NCBI RefSeq assembly: GCF_900537075.1
Contig: NZ_UNRA01000001.1
Span: forward strand, 1,140,191-1,204,190
DNA: 64,000 nt
Source: Tropicibacter sp. Alg240-R139
Lineage (GTDB): Bacteria > Pseudomonadota > Alphaproteobacteria > Rhodobacterales > Rhodobacteraceae
Direction of reading: 5' to 3'
Shown: piece by piece, positions 45,026 through 53,185 of the stretch
Layout of the letters: each line of letters begins with the position of its first letter
Numbering within the stretch: position 1 is the stretch's first letter
Position numbers and translations under genes: made by a program
The notes under the pieces: generated by a model
Database searches by the model: none
What the model saw: only the letters and a program-made list of their open reading frames with translations
What the model was told of the DNA's origin: nothing

Positions 45026-45253
45026 TCAGTCTGCAATCTCGCGGCTCAGTGATTCCACAAACAAGAAGTCCTCGAACTCCTCACGGGCCTCGGTCAGGGT
45101 CAGCTGGTGCTTTTCAGCCAGATACGCCTCGAACCGGGACCGGTCGAGTTTCAGATACGGCGCATCAGCCTCGTCGAGCTGCGGAAACCGCGATTTGACG
45201 CGCGGGAACGCTTGCGCCCAGTTCTGGGTTAGCTCGAACCAATTCATCATCAT
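45026..45253 (-). CDS. Small acidic protein resembling CsbD-like stress proteins
   Basis: This 75-residue protein begins MMMNWFELTQNWAQAF and continues with RFPQLDEAD and LTLTEAREEFEDFL. The order of motifs (Asn-Trp, a second Trp, an acidic turn, a Arg/Phe helix, then an acidic end helix) resembles CsbD-like general stress proteins (MNWDxIEGxWKQ type), but identity is low and the glycines are missing. AAGGA lies seven bases before the first of three ATG codons, supporting a real gene. It converges on the XRE-cupin gene 15 bp away. Confidence 0.6.
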   Translation of the reverse strand: MMMNWFELTQNWAQAFPRVKSRFPQLDEADAPYLKLDRSRFEAYLAEKHQLTLTEAREEFEDFLFVESLSREIAD

Positions 45254-45366
45254 TGAGCATTCCTTGAATGAGTGACAGAAACGCTCCTCCCGTTGACCAG
45301 CCTATGGATGTAACGGCAGTGTGAAGATCGGGTAAAATGTCGCACTAAAAATAGGCTTGTTGCTAA

Positions 45367-45402
45367 CAAAATAATCGCCCCATGCGTGTGGCAGGGGCGA
45401 TT
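45367..45402 (-). terminator. Terminator of the arsenic operon
   Basis: On the minus strand AATCGCCCC pairs perfectly with GGGGCGATT around a 12-nt loop, followed by ATTTTG. It begins 25 bp after the aquaglyceroporin stop codon. Confidence 0.8.
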
Positions 45403-45427
45403 GTTGGTCCTGACTTGACCGTTGGGG

Positions 45428-46090
45428 TCAGTCGTCCGTTTCCGCAAACAGCCAGTTTAGCACCACATGGCCGATCAAGACGGCGATGATCTGCATCACG
45501 ATGAACATGGCGATGTGGCCGGGATAAATGCCCGCAAAGGTGTCGCTAAAGCCTCGCGCGATGGTCACGGCCGGGTTCGCAAAGCTGGTCGACGATGTGT
45601 ACCAATAGGCACCGGTGATATAGAGGCCCACCAGCGGCGGTACGGCGTCAGGCCGATGACGGATGCCGCCAAAGATCACGAACAGCAGGCCAAGCGTGGC
45701 TATGATCTCGGAAAACCACTGCGCGCCTCCGGTGCGGTGCATGGTGGTCGAGCTCTGCAGGATGCTCTGGTCGAACATGATGTGTGTGGCCCAGACCCCG
45801 ATGATGCCACCCGCGATCTGGACGATCATATAGGGGGCAACCGCGCGCCACGGGTGTTCGCCGCGCAGGGCAAAAGCCAGTGTGACGGCGGGGTTGAAAT
45901 GCGCGCCCGATACAGGGCCAAGCGTCGTGATGATCGCATAAAGCATGCAGCCGGTCGCGATCGCATTGGCCAGCAGCGCCAATGCAATGTTCCCGTCCGA
46001 CAGCGTCTGCGCCATGATGCCCGAACCGACCACACCAATCAGCAGGAATGCGGTGCCCAGGAATTCGGCAAAAAGCTTGCGGGCGTTCAT
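45428..46090 (-). CDS. aqpS: MIP-family channel of the AqpS (arsenite) type
   Basis: This 220-residue inner-membrane channel has six helices and two NPA loops, HFNPAVT (about 64-70) and FANPAVTIARGF (about 169-180). The operon context (ArsR::ArsC fusion and a second ArsC upstream) matches the AqpS system of Sinorhizobium meliloti, in which arsenate is reduced and arsenite leaves through the channel without a pump. The start overlaps the arsC stop by four bases. Substrate assignment rests on context. Confidence 0.85.
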   Translation of the reverse strand: MNARKLFAEFLGTAFLLIGVVGSGIMAQTLSDGNIALALLANAIATGCMLYAIITTLGPVSGAHFNPAVTLAFALRGEHPWRAVAPYMIVQIAGGIIGVWATHIMFDQSILQSSTTMHRTGGAQWFSEIIATLGLLFVIFGGIRHRPDAVPPLVGLYITGAYWYTSSTSFANPAVTIARGFSDTFAGIYPGHIAMFIVMQIIAVLIGHVVLNWLFAETDD

Positions 46091-46563
46091 GTCAGGCTTC
46101 CAATGCGCTTGAGTTGCGTCGACAGCTCGGTCTGGTTCATCGTCTCGATGGGCAGGTCGAGCAGCGCGGCGGCACGCTTGCCCAGGATGTCATAGGCAGT
46201 GCGAAAGGCCGCGTCCCAATCAGGTTCGGCAGCGGCTGCCGGGTCCTCGACACCCCAATGGGCGCGCACAGGCGCACCGGGCCATATGGGGCAGGTTTCT
46301 TCGGCATCTGATCCGCAGACGGTGATCACCATATCCATCTCGGGCGCGTTATCGGCCCCGAATTCGTCCCAGCTTTTGGAGCGTGCCGCAGACGTGTCGT
46401 GACCTTCTTCGCCCAAAAGCACCAGAGATTGCGGGTGCACCTTACCCGACGGTTGAGAGCCGGCGGAAAAGGCGCGGACGCGGCTCGCGCTTTGCGTATT
46501 GAAAATCGATTCCAGCAGAATCGAGCGCGCGGAATTGCCCGTGCAGAGTACCAGGATGTTCAT
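46087..46563 (-). CDS. arsC: Arsenate reductase ArsC, low-molecular-weight phosphatase type
   Basis: This 158-residue protein has the P-loop LCTGNSARS (catalytic Cys7) and the segment VCGSDAEETCPIWPG, which carries the second and third redox cysteines (at about 77 and 84) used by thioredoxin-coupled ArsC. It reduces arsenate to arsenite in the cytosol. The C-terminal region RTAYDILGKRAAALLDLPIE matches that of the ArsC module of the neighbouring fusion, suggesting an old duplication. It is coupled to aqpS by a 4-bp overlap and starts 21 bp after the fusion gene. Confidence 0.88.
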   Translation of the reverse strand: MNILVLCTGNSARSILLESIFNTQSASRVRAFSAGSQPSGKVHPQSLVLLGEEGHDTSAARSKSWDEFGADNAPEMDMVITVCGSDAEETCPIWPGAPVRAHWGVEDPAAAAEPDWDAAFRTAYDILGKRAAALLDLPIETMNQTELSTQLKRIGSLT

Positions 46564-46584
46564 GTCACACGTCCCATGTTTTGG

Positions 46585-47430
46585 TTATGTAGGTTCGGAC
46601 GGATCGGTCTGGCGACCGATGTCGTCTATTTTGTGTTGTAGGCTGATCCGATCGAGGGTTTCGAACGGCAGGCTGACAAAAGCGGTGATGCGGTTGCGCA
46701 AAAGGCCATAAGCCTGTTGGAACGCCAGGTTCCTTTGCGCATCCGTCCCTTCGGCCTTGACCGGATCGGGCAGGCCCCAATGGGCGCTCATCGGTTGGCC
46801 GGGCCAGGTCGGGCATTCCTCGTTTGCGGCGTGGTCGCAAACGGTAAAGACAAAATCCATTTTTGGGGCGTCTTCGCCGTTGAACTCTTCCACCGATTTC
46901 GACCGCAGCTGGCCTATGTCGTGATCTTTGACACCCAAAAGCTCGATCACTTTGGGATGTGGTTCAGCCGACGGCATGGTCCCGGCGGAATAGACGTTGA
47001 ACCGGCCAGATCCTTCGGTGCGCAGGATCGCCTCTGCCATCAGTGACCGGGCAGAGTTTCCGGTGCAGATGAAAAGAGCATTCAATGGGCGTGTGGGGTC
47101 CGTCATAATCGGAGCCTCCGGGAACGTGGTCGGAATGCAAAGATCGGGGCGGCTTTGACAGCATCCGGCAAGCAGGCCGTCAAACAGCCCCCGAACTTCG
47201 CCTAGATTGGTGGTGTACTGCAACGACGTGCCGTTGCGGGTCTGTTCGATCAGCCCCGCATTCTTCAACGCCGCAAGATAGACCGACGCCGTATTGGGTT
47301 TGAGATTCAGCGCCTGCGCGATCTGTCCGGCAGGCACCGCATCCGGGTACCGGCGCATGAGCAGGCGGAACACCTCAAGCCGGTTGGGGTGGGCGAGGGC
47401 AGAAAGTTTATCGTGAATCACTATTTCCAT
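46585..47430 (-). CDS. Fusion of ArsR-type repressor and ArsC-type arsenate reductase
   Basis: This is a 281-residue two-domain protein. Residues 1-100 form an ArsR/SmtB winged helix (LKPNTASVYLAALKNAGLIEQ as recognition region) that ends with Cys90, Cys91 and Cys98. This C-terminal cysteine triad resembles the arsenite site of Acidithiobacillus ArsR. Residues about 115-275 are an ArsC of the low-molecular-weight phosphatase type, with P-loop ICTGNSARS and VCDHAANEECPTWPG. One polypeptide thus combines arsenite sensing and arsenate reduction. The frame is continuous, with a Pro-rich linker (99-115). It is the first gene of the operon and probably autoregulates it. Confidence 0.9.
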   Translation of the reverse strand: MEIVIHDKLSALAHPNRLEVFRLLMRRYPDAVPAGQIAQALNLKPNTASVYLAALKNAGLIEQTRNGTSLQYTTNLGEVRGLFDGLLAGCCQSRPDLCIPTTFPEAPIMTDPTRPLNALFICTGNSARSLMAEAILRTEGSGRFNVYSAGTMPSAEPHPKVIELLGVKDHDIGQLRSKSVEEFNGEDAPKMDFVFTVCDHAANEECPTWPGQPMSAHWGLPDPVKAEGTDAQRNLAFQQAYGLLRNRITAFVSLPFETLDRISLQHKIDDIGRQTDPSEPT

Positions 47431-47462
47431 AATTCATGAAATATGGAAATAGGTAGGTCAGG

Positions 47463-49277
47463 TCAATCCTGATACCACCAGACCTCGGGCATATAGCTGG
47501 GGCCGTCGCCGTAGATCGGGAATGTGTCGGGGTATTTGAGCTCTTTGATGTGAGCGATCCGGCCCACATCAAAGCTCCAGATCGGGATCACATAACGACC
47601 GGCGGTCAGCACACGGTCCAGCGCCCGGGTGGCGGCCACGAAATCTTCGCGCGTGTCCGAGTCGAGCATGGCGTCGATCATCGCGTCAACTGCGGGTTCG
47701 TCGATCCCCATCAGGTTGCGAGTGCCCGGCGTGTCGGCCACGTCGCCGCCCCAGTACAAGCGTTGTTCGTTGCCCGGAGACAGCGACAAAGCGCGCCGGA
47801 ACGGGGTCACGTCGAAGTCCAGCTCGGCCAGCCGCCCGGTGTATTGCGCGTTGTCGACCTTTGCCTCGGTTACCTTGATGCCCAAGCGGGCAAGCGCCTG
47901 GCTGTAGATCTCGGTCACCGTCAGGTTGCCACTGTCGCCCTGACGCATGAGGATGGTGAATTCGAACGGCTTGCCTTGGGCATTGCGCAATACACCCTCT
48001 TGCACGTTCCATCCCGCATCTCCCAGCAACTTGATCGCCTTGCGCAGGTTCTTGCGATTGCGGCTGCTGCCGTCGCTTTGGGGCAGGACGTAACCATCAA
48101 TCGTGCCTGCGGGCAGGGTGTCGGCAAATGGCGTCAGCAGGTCCAGAACGCGCCCTTGCGCCGGGCCAGGCAGCATCGCCAAGTCAGAACCCGAGAAATA
48201 GGACGTGATACGCGGTTGTGCGCCGCCTGTCATCGTGTCGTTGATAAATTCGAAATTGAACGCCAACATCAGCGCCTCTCGCACCCGCCAATCATTGAAT
48301 AGGGGGCGCCGTGTGTTCATGACAAACCCGGTCATGCCGGATGGTTTTTCATGCGGGATTTCGGTCTTGATCACGTCGCCCCGTTGCGCGGCTGGAAAGT
48401 TGTACCTCGTAGCCCAGTTTTCTGCGTTAAACTCGCGCACGGCGCTCAACTCTCCGGCAGTGAAGGCCTCGAACAACACGGCTTGGTCGCCATAAAAGTC
48501 GATCCGCATTTCATCCAAATTGCGCGTGCCACGGCGGAGCGGCAGATCCTTGGCCCAATAATCCGGGTTGCGTATGTAAGTCACAAAGCGACCGGCCTCG
48601 TAGTCTTCGACCACATAGGCGCCAGTTCCGATGGGAATGTCTTGTAACTTGCCCTCGGCAAAGCTCTTGCCGTCCCATTGCGCCTTTTTCAGGATCGGAC
48701 GCAGACCTGCGACCAAAGCCAGTTCGCGATCAGGGTCAGAGAACGTCAGGCGTACTGTGCGCGGGCCGGTTTGTTCGACGCTGGCGATTTTGCTCCACAA
48801 TCCGCGATAACGCAGGTGCCCTTGGGTGCCCAACGTCTCATAGGACCAGATCACGTCTTCGACCGTGACCGGGCTGCCATCCGAGAATCGGGCCTGCGCG
48901 CGAAGGGTGAATTCGACCCAAGACCGGTCTGGCGCGGTCTCAATCGATTCGGCCAACAGCCCATAAAGAGAGAAAGGTTCGTCCTGTGAGCGGCCCATAA
49001 GCCCCTCGTAGCCCCAAAACCGCATCTGCCAGGGAACGGTGCCTTTCTGGATGAACGGGTTTAAACTGTCGAAACCACCAGTGTTGCCGAACACCGCGCG
49101 GCCGCCCTTGGGCGCGTCGGGGTTTACATAAGGGAGAGACACAAAATCCGGTGGAAGAGCGGGCTCTCCATACATAGCTATGCCATGGGCCGATTCTGCT
49201 GACGCCATTTGCGTGGCGAAAACGGTCGCGATTCCCGCCAACACAGGGCGGAAGTATTGGAAAAAAACTGGTCGCAC
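47463..49277 (-). CDS. Periplasmic solute-binding protein, family 5 (peptide/microcin C YejA-like)
   Basis: This is a 604-residue binding protein for an oligopeptide-type ABC transporter. The signal peptide spans about 1-27 (cleavage after QMASA). The mature part begins with HGIAMYGEPALPPDFVSLPYVNPDAPKGG, typical of the YejA branch. No permease or ATPase gene is adjacent downstream; the next gene on this strand is the unrelated arsenic operon, so partners are elsewhere. The GTG start at 49277 follows AGGA by 11 bases. A moderate promoter (TTGAAA, 17-bp spacer, TAGGTT) lies at 49319-49347 on the minus strand. Confidence 0.88.
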   Translation of the reverse strand: MRPVFFQYFRPVLAGIATVFATQMASAESAHGIAMYGEPALPPDFVSLPYVNPDAPKGGRAVFGNTGGFDSLNPFIQKGTVPWQMRFWGYEGLMGRSQDEPFSLYGLLAESIETAPDRSWVEFTLRAQARFSDGSPVTVEDVIWSYETLGTQGHLRYRGLWSKIASVEQTGPRTVRLTFSDPDRELALVAGLRPILKKAQWDGKSFAEGKLQDIPIGTGAYVVEDYEAGRFVTYIRNPDYWAKDLPLRRGTRNLDEMRIDFYGDQAVLFEAFTAGELSAVREFNAENWATRYNFPAAQRGDVIKTEIPHEKPSGMTGFVMNTRRPLFNDWRVREALMLAFNFEFINDTMTGGAQPRITSYFSGSDLAMLPGPAQGRVLDLLTPFADTLPAGTIDGYVLPQSDGSSRNRKNLRKAIKLLGDAGWNVQEGVLRNAQGKPFEFTILMRQGDSGNLTVTEIYSQALARLGIKVTEAKVDNAQYTGRLAELDFDVTPFRRALSLSPGNEQRLYWGGDVADTPGTRNLMGIDEPAVDAMIDAMLDSDTREDFVAATRALDRVLTAGRYVIPIWSFDVGRIAHIKELKYPDTFPIYGDGPSYMPEVWWYQD

Positions 49278-49356
49278 TTTGGCAACAATCCTGCTCTGGC
49301 CTTATTTTATTAACGTTTAACCTAACTGGGGTTTCGCGTCTTTTCAAACTTTTAGC

Positions 49357-49385
49357 TTGGACGTTGCGGGGGAATTGCGTATAAA
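49357..49385 (+). promoter_or_regulatory. Sigma-70-type promoter of the candidate small RNA
   Basis: TTGGAC (49357-49362), a 17-bp spacer and TATAAA (49380-49385) form a near-consensus promoter. The predicted start is A49392. No protein gene begins within the next 200 bp. Confidence 0.65.
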
Positions 49386-49391
49386 GGTTCC

Positions 49392-49467
49392 ACTGCTCGA
49401 TAGGTTTCTTGCCTGTATGAAACCTGCCTCAATAACTCAACGCCCGCTTCGTGCGGGCGTTTTTTTT
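49392..49467 (+). ncRNA. Candidate small RNA of about 76 nt
   Basis: The predicted transcript runs from the promoter start at 49392 to the T-run of a strong terminator. It contains hairpin 1 (AGGTTTC 49402-49408 with GAAACCT 49419-49425, loop TTGCCTGTAT), an unpaired GCCTCAATAACTCAA linker, and the terminator hairpin (49439-49461) followed by eight T. This layout (short stem, A/U-rich linker, terminator with long U tail) fits an Hfq-binding small RNA. A leader that attenuates bdhA, 140 bp downstream, is the alternative. A 25-codon frame from the ATG at 49417 runs through the terminator and is unlikely to be used. Confidence 0.5.
49439..49467 (+). terminator. Strong rho-independent terminator, no protein gene upstream on this strand
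   Basis: AACGCCCGC pairs perfectly with GCGGGCGTT around TTCGT; the T-run is eight long (49460-49467). The only upstream transcript it can serve is the candidate small RNA. Confidence 0.85.
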
Positions 49468-49607
49468 GGTTCTGCATCCCTTGGCAAGAGGTGACTTGGA
49501 TCACCCAAGTAAGTGGCAGTGTTTCGCCGGTCGGTTTTTCCCCGTTTTCTTTGCACCTGCAGCATGGCAGGGTTCGCGCGACTTTGGATCAACAGGGGAA
49601 TACGGCA

Positions 49608-50381
49608 ATGTCTCTCAAGGGTAAAACCGCCATCATCACCGGATCGAACTCGGGCATTGGTCTGGGCGTCGCGTGGGAAATTGCGCGGTCTGGTGCGAAT
49701 GTGGTTTTGAACTCCTTCACTGACCGCGACGAAGATCACGCGCTTGCGGCCGAGATCGCCAAAGAAACCGGCGTTGAGGCGCGCTATATCAAGGCTGACA
49801 TGTCCAAAGGCGATGAGTGCCGGGCGCTGATCGAACAAGCGGGCGTTTGTGACGTTCTGGTCAACAACGCAGGCATTCAGCATGTGGCGCCGATTGACGA
49901 ATTTCCGGTCGACAAATGGGACGCAATCATCGCCATCAACATGAACTCTGCCTTCCACACCACAGCAGCTGCGTTGCCTATGATGCGCAAAGCGGGCTGG
50001 GGTCGGGTGGTCAACATCGCTTCGGCCCACGGCCTGACTGCTTCGCCGTTCAAGGCGGCGTATGTGGCCGCGAAACACGGGGTGGTCGGCATGACCAAGA
50101 CTGTGGCGCTGGAGACTGCTGAAGAACCGATCACCGCTAATGCGATCTGCCCGGGCTATGTGCTGACCCCGCTGGTCGAGGCCCAGATCCCTGACACCAT
50201 GGAAAAATACAACATGGGCCGCGAAGAGGTGATCAAGAAGGTCATGCTCGAGCGTCAACCCTCGCGTGAGTTTGCCACTGTCGAGCAACTGGGCGGCACC
50301 GTGGCGTTCTTGTGCTCGGACGCGGCCAAGCAGATCACCGGGACCACGATTTCTGTCGACGGCGGCTGGACCGCACTTTGA
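49608..50381 (+). CDS. bdhA: 3-hydroxybutyrate dehydrogenase
   Basis: This 257-residue short-chain dehydrogenase oxidises D-3-hydroxybutyrate to acetoacetate with NAD in polyhydroxybutyrate breakdown. The coenzyme motif is TGSNSGIG (11-18), followed by LVNNAGIQHV and the active-site region YVAAKHGVVGMTKT. The C-terminal QITGTTISVDGGW is typical. The ATG at 49608 is preceded by AGGGGAA. The next gene encodes a patatin-like lipase, a common pairing in this group, which suggests a role in polymer or lipid turnover. Confidence 0.92.
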   Translation: MSLKGKTAIITGSNSGIGLGVAWEIARSGANVVLNSFTDRDEDHALAAEIAKETGVEARYIKADMSKGDECRALIEQAGVCDVLVNNAGIQHVAPIDEFPVDKWDAIIAINMNSAFHTTAAALPMMRKAGWGRVVNIASAHGLTASPFKAAYVAAKHGVVGMTKTVALETAEEPITANAICPGYVLTPLVEAQIPDTMEKYNMGREEVIKKVMLERQPSREFATVEQLGGTVAFLCSDAAKQITGTTISVDGGWTAL

Positions 50382-50395
50382 TGTGAAACCGTGAT

Positions 50396-50456
50396 TGGGG
50401 GCGCTGCCCCCGTCGCTGTGCTCCTCCCCTGGAGTATTTTCCAAAAGATGAAGGAA
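50396..50456 (+). repeat. Short hairpin/GGAGTATTTT intergenic element
   Basis: A perfect hairpin GGGGGC-GCT-GCCCCC (50397-50411) is followed by a C-rich segment and GGAGTATTTTCCAAAAGATGAAGGA. I recall this arrangement as frequent between genes in Rhodobacteraceae genomes, often ending near a start codon as it does here for the patatin gene. Only one copy is in this window, so the repeat status rests on memory. Confidence 0.5.
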
Positions 50457-50463
50457 TAGCCTC

Positions 50464-51489
50464 ATGAAGCGGATCAATTTGGCTTTGCAGGGCGGCGGCG
50501 CTCATGGGGCTTTTACCTGGGGCGTGTTGGATCGTCTGTTGGATGAGTCAGATGTCGAGGTCGCGGCGATCACCGGCACCTCGGCTGGTGCGCTCAATGG
50601 GGCGGCGTTTAAATCTGGCATGGTCAAGGGTGGGCGCGACGGTGCGCGCCAGACGCTGAACTGGCTTTGGGGCAAGATGGGGGCCGTGGGCGACATGCGC
50701 ATGGCGAACTGGATGCGTGGGTTCGAACCTGCGCAGATGGCGCAAGCTCTGGAATATTCATTGCCGTTTTCGATGGCCGACACGTTGTCGCGGATGGTGT
50801 CGCCTTACGCCTATGGGCCGTTTTACGTGAACCCGTTGAAGTCTGTGGTCGATGCCTTTGATTTCGACAACATCTGTGCAGATGAGGGGCCCGAACTGTT
50901 TATCTGTGCCACGCGGGTGCGCACCGGTAAAATCCGTATCTTTCAGGGTGAAGAGATTAGCAGCAATGCCATCCTCGCGTCGGCCTGTTTGCCGACGGTG
51001 TTCAAGGCGGTGGAGATTGATGATCCTGAAACCGGGCGGCGCGAGGCCTATTGGGACGGCGGCTATACTGGCAACCCGGCGTTGTTTCCGCTGTTCAATA
51101 CCGGGCTGCCTGATGACGTGGTGGTGGTGAACATCAACCCGCTGGAACGGGATGAACTACCAGTGACACCGCAGCAGATCCACAATCGGGTGAATGAGAT
51201 CAGCTTTAACTCGTCATTGTTGCGCGAACTGCGCGCGATCAACTTTGTCCAGCGATTGCTGGAGGATGGCACGCTGCAAAAGGGCACAATGAGCCGTGTT
51301 CTGGTGCATATGATTGCCGATGATGAGCTGATGACCGAATTGTCGGTGGCGACCAAGATGGTGCCGACGCCGATGGTTTTGAACAAGCTCAAAGAAGCCG
51401 GGCGCGCAGCAGCTGATGGTTTTTTGTCGGCGCACAAGTCGGACTTGGGTCAGCGCAGCACTGTCGACCTGTCGGACATGTTCGGCTAG
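50464..51489 (+). CDS. Patatin-like phospholipase
   Basis: This is a 341-residue lipid acyl hydrolase. The oxyanion loop GGGAHG (10-15), nucleophile motif GTSAG (Ser40) and catalytic Asp in WDGGYTGNP (about 197-205) form the Ser-Asp dyad. No signal peptide is visible, so it is probably cytosolic. In Rhodobacteraceae such genes often follow bdhA, which may connect it to storage granules or membrane lipids (inference). AAGGAA lies seven bases before the ATG. Confidence 0.9.
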   Translation: MKRINLALQGGGAHGAFTWGVLDRLLDESDVEVAAITGTSAGALNGAAFKSGMVKGGRDGARQTLNWLWGKMGAVGDMRMANWMRGFEPAQMAQALEYSLPFSMADTLSRMVSPYAYGPFYVNPLKSVVDAFDFDNICADEGPELFICATRVRTGKIRIFQGEEISSNAILASACLPTVFKAVEIDDPETGRREAYWDGGYTGNPALFPLFNTGLPDDVVVVNINPLERDELPVTPQQIHNRVNEISFNSSLLRELRAINFVQRLLEDGTLQKGTMSRVLVHMIADDELMTELSVATKMVPTPMVLNKLKEAGRAAADGFLSAHKSDLGQRSTVDLSDMFG

Positions 51490-51490
51490 T

Positions 51491-52180
51491 TCACTCTTCG
51501 TCAGGCGGTGACAGCGGGTCTTTGTCGTTGGGGTATACCAGGCCTGCCGAAATCACCAGTTTCGCTGCATCTTCGATGTTCATGTCCAGATAGATGATGT
51601 CTTCTTCGGGGAAGAATAGCAAAAAACCGGATGTCGGGTTTGGTGTGGTCGGGACAAAGACACTAACCAGATTGCCGCCTGTTTCGGCGCGTTCCGCGAC
51701 CTCGCCTTTTGCATCTGTCGAAACAAAGCCTATGGCCCAGATCCCCCGACGCGGATATTGAATCAGGCAGGCTTTTTCAAAGCTGCGCTCAGTCTGTGCA
51801 AAGACCGTTTCCGAGATCTGCTTGATGCCGGAATAGATCGACCGCACGACCGGCATTCGATTGACCAGACCTTCGCCGAAATGGATCAGAGAACGGCCCA
51901 AAATACCTTTGGCGATCCAGCCGACGATGACGGTGAACACCAGAAAGAAGATGACGCCGACACCACGCAGGTTGATACCGATGTATTCCTCTGGCTGGAA
52001 TTGCGCCGGCACCAATGGCAGCACGAAGCTGTCGAACCAGCCAACGACGGTCCAGATCAGCCACAGCGTCAACCCGATAGGGGCAATAACGACGATGCCG
52101 GTCAGGAATGAGGCGCGCAGCCCGGCAAACAGGCCAGGGCGGCGGTGGTGAGGAGGTTCCTCGTCAAAGGGCGTGTTCAT
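51491..52180 (-). CDS. DUF502 family membrane protein
   Basis: This 229-residue protein has two N-terminal helices (about 20-45 and 70-95) and a soluble domain with RSIYSGIKQISETVFAQ and TTPNPTSGFLLFFPEEDIIYLDM, all hallmarks of DUF502. The role is unknown, although plant relatives affect trafficking or signalling. It converges on the patatin gene (1-bp gap) and follows psuG on the same strand after about 90 bp. Confidence 0.9.
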   Translation of the reverse strand: MNTPFDEEPPHHRRPGLFAGLRASFLTGIVVIAPIGLTLWLIWTVVGWFDSFVLPLVPAQFQPEEYIGINLRGVGVIFFLVFTVIVGWIAKGILGRSLIHFGEGLVNRMPVVRSIYSGIKQISETVFAQTERSFEKACLIQYPRRGIWAIGFVSTDAKGEVAERAETGGNLVSVFVPTTPNPTSGFLLFFPEEDIIYLDMNIEDAAKLVISAGLVYPNDKDPLSPPDEE

Positions 52181-52270
52181 TGAGTCGTCCGTCCGTTTCG
52201 CCGCTGAACCTATGCACGATTAAGCCCGCCGGCAATGGGCGGCAGGCCATTGTTGGGATCACCGCGGGGA

Positions 52271-53185
52271 TCAGCGCGAAATGTTGATCAAATCCTGTGC
52301 GATTTGTGCAGCCAAACGAGCGTTATTGCGCACCAATGCGATGTTGGCGGTTAGCGACCGGCCCTCGGTCAGTTCAAAGATCCGTTGCAGCAAGTAGGGG
52401 GTGACACCCTTGCCGGAGATGCCGTGGGTGTCGGCGTCGGCCTGAGCGGCCTTGATGATCGGGGCCAGCTCCTCGGCTGGGATCTGATCGCCCTCTGGTA
52501 TCGGGTTGGCCACCAGTTGCCCACCGGGCAGACCAAGAGCATTGCGGGCGGCGTGGGCCCGAGCGATTTGGGCCGCGTCATCCATACGCAAGGGAGCGGC
52601 CAGTTGGGATTGCGCCGACCAAAAGGCGGGAAAGGCGTCTTGTCCGTAAGCGATGACCGGAACGCCCAGGGTTTCCAGAACCTCAAGAGTTTTTGGCACG
52701 TCCAAAATTGCCTTAGCGCCTGCCGCCACGACGGTCACGCGGGTTTGGGCCAGTTCGTGCAGGTCAGCTGAGATGTCGAAAGTCGTTTCGGCCCCTTTGT
52801 GGACACCGCCAATGCCGCCCGTCGCAAAGATCTCAATTCCGGCGTAATGCGCGGCGATCATCGTAGCAGCAACAGTCGTAGCCCCGGTGCCGCCCGTGGC
52901 GATGCAGGCGGCCATATCTGCGCGCGACAGCTTGGCGACCCCTTTGGCCTGACCCAGCGATTGCAGCTGATCGGGCTCCAGGCCCACATGCAGCTTGCCG
53001 TTGATCACAGCGATGGTCGCAGGCGTGGCCCCTGCGTCACGGATGTCTTGTTCCACCTTCGCCGCAACTTCGACGTTTTGTGGATAAGGCATGCCGTGCG
53101 TGATGATGGTGCTTTCCAGCGCAACGATGGCGCGGCCTGCGTCTTTTGCGGCGCGGACTTCGGATGACAGAACAAGGTCGATCAC
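52271..53185 (-). CDS. psuG: Pseudouridine-5'-phosphate glycosidase
   Basis: This 304-residue enzyme cleaves pseudouridine 5'-phosphate to uracil and ribose 5-phosphate. Family segments are VALESTIITHGMPYPQN, SRADMAACIATGGTGATTVAATM, FATGGIGGVHKGAETTFDISADL and PVIAYGQDAFPAFW. It overlaps the kinase gene psuK by four bases; together they degrade pseudouridine from RNA turnover. No transporter or regulator gene is adjacent. Confidence 0.95.
   Translation of the reverse strand: MIDLVLSSEVRAAKDAGRAIVALESTIITHGMPYPQNVEVAAKVEQDIRDAGATPATIAVINGKLHVGLEPDQLQSLGQAKGVAKLSRADMAACIATGGTGATTVAATMIAAHYAGIEIFATGGIGGVHKGAETTFDISADLHELAQTRVTVVAAGAKAILDVPKTLEVLETLGVPVIAYGQDAFPAFWSAQSQLAAPLRMDDAAQIARAHAARNALGLPGGQLVANPIPEGDQIPAEELAPIIKAAQADADTHGISGKGVTPYLLQRIFELTEGRSLTANIALVRNNARLAAQIAQDLINISR

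Noticed and set aside
49417-49494. 25-codon leader peptide starting within the candidate small RNA
   Set aside because: It has no ribosome site and would be translated through the terminator hairpin and T-run.
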